Below, one piece after another: positions 57,520-64,000 of a DNA stretch of 64,000 nucleotides; within the stretch, counting starts at the first letter, position 1, and each line of letters begins with the position of its first letter. This DNA comes from Luminiphilus syltensis NOR5-1B. GTDB taxonomy: Bacteria; Pseudomonadota; Gammaproteobacteria; Pseudomonadales; Halieaceae. The position numbers were made by a program, and so were the translations under genes. The notes under the pieces are model-generated. The model saw only the letters and a program-made list of their open reading frames with translations, was not told where the DNA came from and made no database searches. Location of the stretch: positions 357,009-421,008 of the forward strand of contig NZ_DS999411.1 in the NCBI RefSeq assembly GCF_000158175.1, written 5' to 3'.

Positions 57520-58245
57520 ATGCGTATATCAACCCACTTCTCTCGCTGGATACTATCGGCCCTGCTGGTTCTCGGTACTGGTCAGGTAATCGCATCGACG
57601 GCTACCCCCACACCCGCGGGTGGCTTACTTACCCCGGAGAATCACGCACTCATACTGATCGACCACCAACCACAAATGGCCTTCGCCACCCACTCAATCG
57701 ACATAGTCGAGCTGCGCAACAATGTGACGGGGCTTGCCAAAGCGGCCAAAGCGTTCAGCGTACCGACGATCCTCACAACGGTGGCAGAAGAGTCGTTTGC
57801 CGGCCCACTGTTTCCTGAGCTCAAGGCAGTGTTCCCGGAACAGAGCCCGATCGACCGGACCACGATGAACACCTGGGAGGATCCGCGTATCGCCGAGCGG
57901 GTCAACGAAATTGATCGCAAGAAGATTGTGGTTGCCGCGCTCTGGACCGAGGTTTGCGGGGTTGGACCGGTGCTGTCGGCGATTGACCAGGGCTACGACG
58001 TTTACTTCGTGACCGACGCCTCGGGCGGCGTGAGCAAAGAAGCCCACGACATGGCCGTACAACGCATGGTGCTGGCCGGTGCGCAGCCGATCACCTGGCT
58101 TCAGTACATGCTTGAACTGCAGCGTGACTGGTCTCGGACAGATACCTACGAAGCGGTCACCGGAATCGCCAAGCAGCACGGTGGGGGTTACGGCCTGGGC
58201 ATAATCTACGCCAAAGAGATGTTCGGCGCCAAAGAAGGAAACTAG
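57520..58245 (+). CDS. Exported YcaC-like isochorismatase-family hydrolase
   Basis: Cysteine hydrolase of the isochorismatase superfamily. The 241-residue product has a Sec signal peptide (about 1-25, cleavage near VIA-ST) and a domain close to E. coli YcaC: LILIDHQPQMAF with catalytic Asp48, LTTVAEESFAGPLFPELK, the catalytic Cys146 in WTEVCGVGPVLSA, and VTDASGGVSKEAH. YcaC itself is cytoplasmic, so the signal peptide is notable. ATG at 57520 follows CAGGAG; the frame extends upstream through doxX but without support. Substrate unknown. Confidence 0.88.
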   Translation: MRISTHFSRWILSALLVLGTGQVIASTATPTPAGGLLTPENHALILIDHQPQMAFATHSIDIVELRNNVTGLAKAAKAFSVPTILTTVAEESFAGPLFPELKAVFPEQSPIDRTTMNTWEDPRIAERVNEIDRKKIVVAALWTEVCGVGPVLSAIDQGYDVYFVTDASGGVSKEAHDMAVQRMVLAGAQPITWLQYMLELQRDWSRTDTYEAVTGIAKQHGGGYGLGIIYAKEMFGAKEGN

Positions 58246-58353
58246 GTCAACCACCGCCCGGCAGTCCTGTGACGACTGCCGGGCGCACCCCGAACAGACC
58301 CGAACCGCATCATCAGGACGCAACGTTTCTGCCAATAGAAGGGGATAACGCCC

Positions 58354-60192
58354 ATGAAATCATCCAAGCAACGTCCGTCGGTGACACGACGCCAGCTCTT
58401 ACGGACAGCGGCCACGGCCACCGCCGCTGCGGGAGCAGCCCAGTTCGGACTGGCTAAACCACCCCACGCGCCCGAGACCATCTTCTGGAACGGCAAGCTG
58501 CTGACCCAGGACCCCAGCCGGCCCAGCGCATCGGCCATGGCAATCAGCGACGGACTCTTAACCGCCGTTGGCGGCGATCGGGAAACACTTGCGCTACGGG
58601 ACGAGAAAACAGAAATCATTGATCTCAAGGGACACACCGTCATACCCGGTCTGAATGACAGCCACATGCATCCGACCCGCGCCGGTCGTTTTTATGCCCT
58701 GGAATTACGCTGGGATGGTGTCCGATCACTCAAGAAGGCACTGGCCATGGTCGCAGACCAGGCCAAACGCACGCCAAAAGGAGAGTGGGTGCGCGTGGTC
58801 GGCGGTTGGTCACCCTACCAGTTTGAAGAGCAGCGCTTGCCCACACCAGCCGAACTGACTAGAGCGGCGCCGAATACGCCCACATTTGTCCTGTTTCTCT
58901 ACAGCCGCGGTTTTCTCAATCGAGCAGCGGTCAATGCGCTGGGACTGGGACCTGAAGCCGTCGCACCCGAAGGAACACGCTACGAATTTACCGCCGACGG
59001 CGGCGCCATTCTCCACGCCGAACCCAATCCGGATCTGCTTTACGGCACGATTGCCAGACTGCCACAGCTTAACGCGGATCAGCAGCGCCTATCGACCACG
59101 CATTTCTATCGCGAACTCAATCGCTTTGGCTTAACCAGTGTCATCGATGCCGGCGGCGGTGGGCATCGCTACCCCGACAATTACGGCGCAACTCTGGCCC
59201 TTGCGGAGGACCGGCAATTGCCCTTGAGAATTTCGAAGTATTTGTTCCCCCAGAATAAAGGCCGTGAGTACGCAGAGTTCCAGCAATGGATGCAGCAGGT
59301 CGAGCCGGGGGATGAAACCCTCAGTAACCTGATGCACGGCTACCACCTTTCGGGCGCCGGTGAATTCCTGGTCTGGGCGGCGGGGGATTATGAAAATTTC
59401 CTCGCGCCCGCGCCCGATATTACCAGCAGACCCGAGTGGCGCAGCCAACTGCTTCGCGTGACACGATTACTACTGCAGGCGCAATGGCCACTGCGCATAC
59501 ACGCCACCTACGACGCCTCTGTCAACGCAATCCTCGACGTTTTTGAGCAGGCGCACGCCCTCGAAGTGGCCGAACACAGAGCCGGATTCTCGGGAATTCG
59601 CTTTGTCGTCGACCACGGTGAGACACTCCAGATCAGCACCATCAAACGGCTGCGAATGCTCGGTGCGGGGGTCGCCATGCAGTCTCGAATGGCGTATGCC
59701 GGTGAGTACTTCCTGGAGCGCTACGGCAAGGCCGCGACGCGGCGCGCACCGCCCTTGCGCGAGGTGTTGGCCTCGGGCATCCCACTCGGACTCGGTTCTG
59801 ACGCCACCCGCGTGGCCAGCTATAACCCCTGGGTCACACTGGCCTGGGCCACCACGGGACGAAGCGTTGGTGGTACACCTTTACACGGTCCGGAGCAGCG
59901 GCTGAGTCGGAGCGAGGCACTGTACTGCCACACGGTGGGATCAGCATGGATCAGCGGCGAGGAGCGCTTGAAAGGAAGACTGCGCGCCGGCCAGTTCGCC
60001 GACTTTGCCGTACTGAATGCACCCTACCTTTCTGTTGCAGATGCGGACCTACCCCTCATAGAGAGCGCACTGACCGTGGTGGGGGGCGAGGCGGTCTACA
60101 GCGACGGATCATTGACGCCGCCGCTTAAGCCCTTCGCTCCGCTGGATCCTGATTGGCTGCCGGTGAACACCTATGGCGGTTATCAGACGTGA
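58354..60192 (+). CDS. Tat-exported amidohydrolase (YtcJ-like, amidohydrolase family 3)
   Basis: Metal-dependent hydrolase of the PF07969 group. The 612-residue product has a twin-arginine signal (TRRQLLRT at 11-18 and an Ala-rich core to about 34), then the composite beta/TIM-barrel: metal-binding His104 and His106 in NDSHMHPTR, later His in RIHATYD and VDHGET, and catalytic-type Asp in GLGSDATRVASYNP. Twin-arginine export suggests folding with its metal before transport. The start lies about 108 bp after the previous gene. Substrate cannot be assigned. Confidence 0.87.
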   Translation: MKSSKQRPSVTRRQLLRTAATATAAAGAAQFGLAKPPHAPETIFWNGKLLTQDPSRPSASAMAISDGLLTAVGGDRETLALRDEKTEIIDLKGHTVIPGLNDSHMHPTRAGRFYALELRWDGVRSLKKALAMVADQAKRTPKGEWVRVVGGWSPYQFEEQRLPTPAELTRAAPNTPTFVLFLYSRGFLNRAAVNALGLGPEAVAPEGTRYEFTADGGAILHAEPNPDLLYGTIARLPQLNADQQRLSTTHFYRELNRFGLTSVIDAGGGGHRYPDNYGATLALAEDRQLPLRISKYLFPQNKGREYAEFQQWMQQVEPGDETLSNLMHGYHLSGAGEFLVWAAGDYENFLAPAPDITSRPEWRSQLLRVTRLLLQAQWPLRIHATYDASVNAILDVFEQAHALEVAEHRAGFSGIRFVVDHGETLQISTIKRLRMLGAGVAMQSRMAYAGEYFLERYGKAATRRAPPLREVLASGIPLGLGSDATRVASYNPWVTLAWATTGRSVGGTPLHGPEQRLSRSEALYCHTVGSAWISGEERLKGRLRAGQFADFAVLNAPYLSVADADLPLIESALTVVGGEAVYSDGSLTPPLKPFAPLDPDWLPVNTYGGYQT

Positions 60193-60255
60193 TCCGGCGG
60201 CCGCAATTGGTGTAAATTGACCTGGACCCATGGCCCTCGATAGGGAGAATTCTGC

Positions 60256-61164
60256 ATGACTCATTTTGAAGCCGATGCGGCGCCCTGCCGGTCCACCGGC
60301 GGAATCATCTCGTTGCGCGTCGAGCCGCGGGAGAAGGACCTGGGGGACTTTTCGGTCCGCCGCGTACTGCCCGCCACGGAACAGCGATCTGTCGGGCCAT
60401 TTGTTTTTTTCGATCACATGGGACCGGCCGTATTTCCGCCGGGGCGCAGTATTGACGTACGGCCACATCCACACATTGGAATTGCAACGATTACCTACCT
60501 GTTTGAGGGGGAAATCCTGCACCGCGATAGCCTGGGTGTAGTGCAGCCGGTCCGCCCGGGGGAAGTCAACCTGATGACTGCCGGCCGCGGCATCGTGCAC
60601 TCTGAAAGACCGGGCGAAGATGTCGATCGTGAATCCTACCTGCACGGCATTCAGAGCTGGATTGCGCTTCCCGAAGACGCCGAGGAAATGGCGCCGGCAT
60701 TTGCACATTATTCGAAAGCGGATCTCCCTGAATGGCACAGCAATGGCGCTACCCTGCGCCTGATCATGGGAGAGCTGGAGGACTATCGCTCGCCGGTAAC
60801 CACCTACTCCAGAACGCTCTACGCCGATATTTTTCTGTCTGCCGACTCCCAGTTGTCACTTCACCCGGAGGAACAGGAACTGGCCCTTTACGTCGCCGAG
60901 GGCCTGGTGCAAATTGGCGATGAGACCATCGGTGCCGGGGTAATGGCGATCATTGCCAATCCCGCTGCGCTGGAAATTAGCGCGCATGAGGATAGCCGTG
61001 TGCTCTTAATCGGTGGCAGTCCGCTGGGGCGGCGATACCTGTACTGGAACTTCGTCAGCACCCGGCCGGAACGCATCGATTCGGCAAAGACCGCCTGGCG
61101 TGAGAATCGCTTCCCAGAGGTGCCCGACGACCCGGAGCGCATTCCGCTTCCCGGCGACGACTGA
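60256..61164 (+). CDS. Pirin-family bicupin (YhaK-like)
   Basis: The 302-residue product has the pirin metal site: His71 and His73 in RPHPHIGIATITYLF, then His115 and Glu117 in GRGIVHSERPG, all four ligands present. Two cupin halves span about 40-150 and 170-290. Bacterial pirins such as YhhW cleave flavonols (quercetinase), and E. coli YhaK responds to redox state; yhaK lies next to yhaJ in E. coli. Starts after TAGGGAGAATTCTGC. The enzymatic substrate is unknown. Confidence 0.92.
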   Translation: MTHFEADAAPCRSTGGIISLRVEPREKDLGDFSVRRVLPATEQRSVGPFVFFDHMGPAVFPPGRSIDVRPHPHIGIATITYLFEGEILHRDSLGVVQPVRPGEVNLMTAGRGIVHSERPGEDVDRESYLHGIQSWIALPEDAEEMAPAFAHYSKADLPEWHSNGATLRLIMGELEDYRSPVTTYSRTLYADIFLSADSQLSLHPEEQELALYVAEGLVQIGDETIGAGVMAIIANPAALEISAHEDSRVLLIGGSPLGRRYLYWNFVSTRPERIDSAKTAWRENRFPEVPDDPERIPLPGDD

Positions 61165-61181
61165 CTCGCAGGAGCGACCCC

Positions 61182-63065
61182 TTGACCGGATTACTACTTG
61201 ACGCCTTTATCTATCTGGCTGCGGCTGTGGTCGCTGTACCACTCACCAAACGTCTCGGGCTCGGTTCAGTACTGGGCTATCTGCTCGCAGGGGTGATAAT
61301 CGGCCCGGTACTGGGTCTGGTTGGCTCCGAGGAGAGCACCACCATTCAGCACTACGCCGAGTTCGGTGTTGTCATGATGCTGTTCCTGGTGGGACTCGAG
61401 CTGGAGCCTGCAATGCTCTGGCGGATGCGTACCCGTTTGCTCGGGCTGGGCGGCTTACAGGTTTCGCTGACAGCGGCGCTTTTTACCCTCGTTGCCTGGT
61501 GGTTCGGAACTGACTGGCGCAGCGCCATCGCCATCGGCCTGTTGTTATCCTTGTCGTCCACCGCCATCGTGCTGCAAACCTTTCAGGAGAAGGGTTTATC
61601 GGGCTCCGAAGGCGGGCGCAGTGCCTTTTCGGTGCTGCTGTTTCAGGACATCGCCGTTATTCCCATGCTCGCGCTGATACCCCTGCTGGCTATTCCAGAG
61701 CTGGGCAGCGGCCAGTTGTCGGCAGCCGGTGCGGCGGATCATCACGACCTCAGTCTGGTTGCCGGCCTCTCCGGATGGAGCTATGCACTGGTGATTGTCG
61801 GCGCGGTGGGTGGCGTTATTGTCGGCGGGCATTTTTGCTCACGCCCGCTGTTTCAGGCGGTGGCAAGTACGGGTCTACGCGAGGCGTTTACCGCAGCGGC
61901 CCTGCTCCTCATTATTGGTATCGCACTGCTCATGAGCCTGGTCGGCCTGTCTCCGGCACTGGGTACTTTTCTGGCCGGAGTAGTGCTCGCGAACAGCGAG
62001 TTTCGCCACGAACTGGAAACCGACATCGAGCCCTTCAAAGGGCTGTTGCTGGGTTTGTTTTTCATCACCGTCGGCGCGGCGGTGCAATTCAGCATACTGA
62101 TCGAGCACGCCGGACTTATTATTGGCCTGACGATCGCCGTTATTGTCGGCAAAGCACTCTTGTTGTACGGCCTGGCGCTTTTGTTCCGAGTGCGCCGCGC
62201 TGACGGCTGGCTGTTCACGCTGAGTCTTGCCCAGGCAGGTGAGTTCGGTTTTGTCCTGATCAGCTATGCCACTCAGAACCGGGTCCTGCCCGACTCGTTG
62301 ACCTCAGTGCTATCGCTGGTCGTGGCGCTGTCGATGTTCTGCACGCCGCTACTGTTCATCGCCTTTGATCGGCTGGTAACGCCCCGCTACGCGGGCAATG
62401 ACGCTCAGGCACCACCGGATAGCATCGACAAACACGGCACAGTCATCATCGCCGGCAGCGGACGCTTTGGCCAAATCGTCAACCGCATGCTGAGGGGTGC
62501 CGGTATTGATACCGTAGTCATCGACCGCACGGCGCAGCAGATCGAAAACATGCGGGCTGTGGATATTCGCAGCTACTTCGGCGACGCCACGCGGCCGGCC
62601 CTGTTGCACGCGGCAGGCATTGAACAGGCATTACTGTTTGTGATCGCTATCGACGACGTCGATCAGGCGACCGGGCTTGCTCGCCATTTGCGCAGCAGCC
62701 ACCCCAATCTGAAAATCCTGGCAAGAGCCTTTGACCGCGGTCATTTCTATACCCTCAAGGAGGCCGGCGTCGACTGGGTTGTTATAGAAACCTATCACTC
62801 GGCGCTGGAGACGGGGAAGCAGGCCCTGACAAGCCTTGGCATCGGCAGCGAGCAGGCCGCAGATCTGGCGTCTGCTTTCCATGATGCGGAAGTTCGTGGT
62901 CGCGACATTCTCTACGAACAGTGGCGTGAAAAAAGTGAAGGGGAACGCTACGGACACGGTTTCCGCAGCCTCTATATCGAACTCGAAGAAGCGCTGCGCG
63001 AGCTCATGCAGGAAGAGAAAGAAAACGACAACCCACAAACCAGCGGCAATAACGCGCAGGACTGA
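61182..63065 (+). CDS. Kef-type K+/H+ antiporter with TrkA-N domain
   Basis: Monovalent cation:proton antiporter 2 family. The 627-residue product has about twelve membrane helices (1-390), then a cytosolic TrkA-N/RCK nucleotide-binding domain (about 408-540, with IIAGSGRFGQIVNRMLRGAG). The conserved loop RHELETDIEPFKGLLLGLFF is nearly that of KefC, whose channel is held shut by glutathione and opened by glutathione adducts of electrophiles. TTG at 61182, seven bases after CAGGAG, is the only start with a ribosome site. The neighbouring glutathionyl-hydroquinone reductase strengthens the link to electrophile defence; gating here is inference. Confidence 0.9.
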   Translation: MTGLLLDAFIYLAAAVVAVPLTKRLGLGSVLGYLLAGVIIGPVLGLVGSEESTTIQHYAEFGVVMMLFLVGLELEPAMLWRMRTRLLGLGGLQVSLTAALFTLVAWWFGTDWRSAIAIGLLLSLSSTAIVLQTFQEKGLSGSEGGRSAFSVLLFQDIAVIPMLALIPLLAIPELGSGQLSAAGAADHHDLSLVAGLSGWSYALVIVGAVGGVIVGGHFCSRPLFQAVASTGLREAFTAAALLLIIGIALLMSLVGLSPALGTFLAGVVLANSEFRHELETDIEPFKGLLLGLFFITVGAAVQFSILIEHAGLIIGLTIAVIVGKALLLYGLALLFRVRRADGWLFTLSLAQAGEFGFVLISYATQNRVLPDSLTSVLSLVVALSMFCTPLLFIAFDRLVTPRYAGNDAQAPPDSIDKHGTVIIAGSGRFGQIVNRMLRGAGIDTVVIDRTAQQIENMRAVDIRSYFGDATRPALLHAAGIEQALLFVIAIDDVDQATGLARHLRSSHPNLKILARAFDRGHFYTLKEAGVDWVVIETYHSALETGKQALTSLGIGSEQAADLASAFHDAEVRGRDILYEQWREKSEGERYGHGFRSLYIELEEALRELMQEEKENDNPQTSGNNAQD

Positions 63066-63191
63066 TCTCGTGCGTCACACCGGGCGACGCCACCCAAGTG
63101 ACTCACGCGGTCCGTCACCTGTCGGCCGCGGACAAAAATGCGAATGGGCTGTGGCATCGATGGATTCTTCCCGAGACCCGTCGGCGACCAA

Positions 63192-63235
63192 ATCTTCATT
63201 TTTATTGAAGAAAAACATCAGAAATTTTCGATTTT
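63192..63235. promoter_or_regulatory. 44-bp repeated regulatory element, copy 2 (yqjG)
   Basis: Located 66 bp before the reductase start. TTCA-N7-TGAA at 63195-63209 is kept, extended to CTTCA/TGAAG, and followed by TTTTCGATTTT. Same orientation and similar distance to the gene as copy 1 upstream of doxX, with 35 of 44 identical positions. Likely operator of the same LysR protein. Confidence 0.7.
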
Positions 63236-63301
63236 TTTGTCGTTTTCACAACCATAGACTGTGGGTTGATGCGTTAACCAACCGACATAACGGAGGAAAC
63301 C

Positions 63302-64000
63302 ATGGGCTTACTGGTCGACGGACAATGGCAGGATCGCTGGTATGACACCAGCGAATCAGGTGGTCGTTTTATTCGCGAGGACGCACAGTTTCGCGAGTCT
63401 ATCGGCGGCGGTTCGGAGCAGTACCCCGCCGAAAGCGGTCGCTATCATCTATACGTTTCACTCGCCTGTCCCTGGGCGCACCGCACATTGATGGTACGCG
63501 CACTCAAAGGTCTCGAGGAGCACATCTCGGTGTCGGTCGTCAGCCCCATCATGCTGGAGAACGGCTGGACCTTTAGGACCGATGAAGGCAGCACCGGCGA
63601 TGCCCTGCACGACGCCGATTTCATGCACCAGATTTACACCACCGCCCAGTCCGACTATAGCGGGCGTGTCACCGTGCCGGTGCTTTGGGATAAAAAAACC
63701 AACACTATCGTCAGCAATGAATCCTCCGAGATCATCCGTATGCTGGGTACCGCGTTCAATCGTCTGACTGGAAACACGCTGGACTTTTATCCCGAGCCGC
63801 TACGCCAGAAGATCGACGACTGGAATGCACGTATCTACCCCGCAATCAACAACGGCGTCTATCGCGCGGGCTTTGCGACGACACAAGACGCCTATGAAGA
63901 AGCCTACGAGGAATTGTTTGCTGAACTGGATGTGATTGACGAGCACCTGCGCAGCAACCGCTACCTGTGTGGTCCGGCACTGACCGAAGCCGATATTCGC
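63302..64000 (+). CDS. yqjG: Glutathionyl-hydroquinone reductase (YqjG/ECM4 family), cut by window edge
   Basis: Xi-class glutathione transferase that reduces glutathionyl-hydroquinones back to hydroquinones using glutathione. The visible 233 residues start MGLLVDGQWQDRWYDTSESG after CGGAGGAAACC and include the catalytic CPWAH motif in SLACPWAHRTLMVRALKG, the thioredoxin-fold VTVPVLWDKKTNTIVSNESS with the glutathione-binding ESS, and the start of the helical domain. About 90 residues are missing beyond 64000 compared with the family. E. coli yqjG is adjacent to yqjF and close to yhaJ/yhaK, matching the genes here. Confidence 0.93.
   Translation, partial: MGLLVDGQWQDRWYDTSESGGRFIREDAQFRESIGGGSEQYPAESGRYHLYVSLACPWAHRTLMVRALKGLEEHISVSVVSPIMLENGWTFRTDEGSTGDALHDADFMHQIYTTAQSDYSGRVTVPVLWDKKTNTIVSNESSEIIRMLGTAFNRLTGNTLDFYPEPLRQKIDDWNARIYPAINNGVYRAGFATTQDAYEEAYEELFAELDVIDEHLRSNRYLCGPALTEADIR

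Noticed and set aside
60193-61181. Additional copies of the 44-bp element upstream of pirin or the Kef gene
   Set aside because: The gaps before the exported hydrolases, pirin and Kef genes contain no TTCA-N7-TGAA or TTTCGATTTT match; they are probably read from the doxX promoter.

Overview
The window is a 64 kb piece of a gammaproteobacterial chromosome, GC-rich by eye. Almost all of it is core cell-envelope, translation and central-metabolism genes in the arrangement seen in Pseudomonas and its relatives (rplM-rpsI-petABC-sspAB; mla-ibaG-murA; kdsDC-lptCAB-rpoN-hpf-ptsN-rapZ-ptsO; mreBCD-maf-yhdP; gatCAB; hemA-prfA-prmC-moeB; lolB-ispE-tRNA-prs-rplY-pth-ychF). An aerobic, probably marine gammaproteobacterium (Cellvibrionales/Halieaceae-like) is my best guess. 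That placement is inferred from gene order and protein resemblance only. I see no insertion sequence, prophage or CRISPR array.

Layout. 1-5.7 kb: RNase P RNA, rsmI, then lpoA-yraN-diaA-dolP, meeting sspB-sspA head-on. 5.7-9.5 kb: a cytochrome bc1 operon (Rieske plus a fused cytochrome b/c1) and rplM-rpsI. 9.5-13.3 kb: zapE, zapG, a NIF3-like gene and a DegS/AlgW protease. 13.3-17.5 kb (minus strand): mlaC-ibaG-murA-hisG-hisD. 17.6-25.5 kb: yrbG, KDO synthesis, the LPS transport genes lptCAB, sigma-54 and the nitrogen PTS block. 25.6-34.3 kb: mgtE, darP, then on the minus strand mreB-mreC-mreD-maf-yhdP. 34.5-45.8 kb: gatCAB, an Smr protein, cysZ, rhlB, a MATE exporter, and hemA-prfA-prmC-moeB. 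45.9-52.8 kb: TPR lipoprotein, lolB, ispE, tRNA-Gln, prs, rplY, pth, a frameshifted ychF, and tRNA-Met.

From 52.8 kb to the right edge the content becomes accessory. There is a surface-type protein with five DUF11 repeats and an IPTL-CTERM-like tail. It is followed by an eight-kilobase block led by a YhaJ-like LysR regulator: DoxX/YqjF-like protein, exported YcaC-like hydrolase, Tat-exported amidohydrolase, pirin (YhaK-like), Kef-type K+/H+ antiporter and a glutathionyl-hydroquinone reductase (YqjG-like, cut by the edge). A 44-bp element containing TTCA-N7-TGAA occurs both in the lysR/doxX intergenic region and upstream of the reductase, with 35 of 44 positions identical. I read the block as a two-promoter regulon for quinone or other electrophile stress. 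This is the best candidate for an undescribed system here.

Other points worth attention: mreC appears to start at ATC behind a perfect GGAGG; cytochrome b and c1 are one reading frame; mlaC stands alone where mlaFED and mlaB would be expected; ychF has lost reading frame near its C-terminal TGS domain; a perfect 14-bp inverted repeat lies between rhlB and the MATE gene; and a GC-rich hairpin sits at the predicted 5' end of the mreB transcript. Seven convergent gene pairs overlap or lie within 11 bp of each other.
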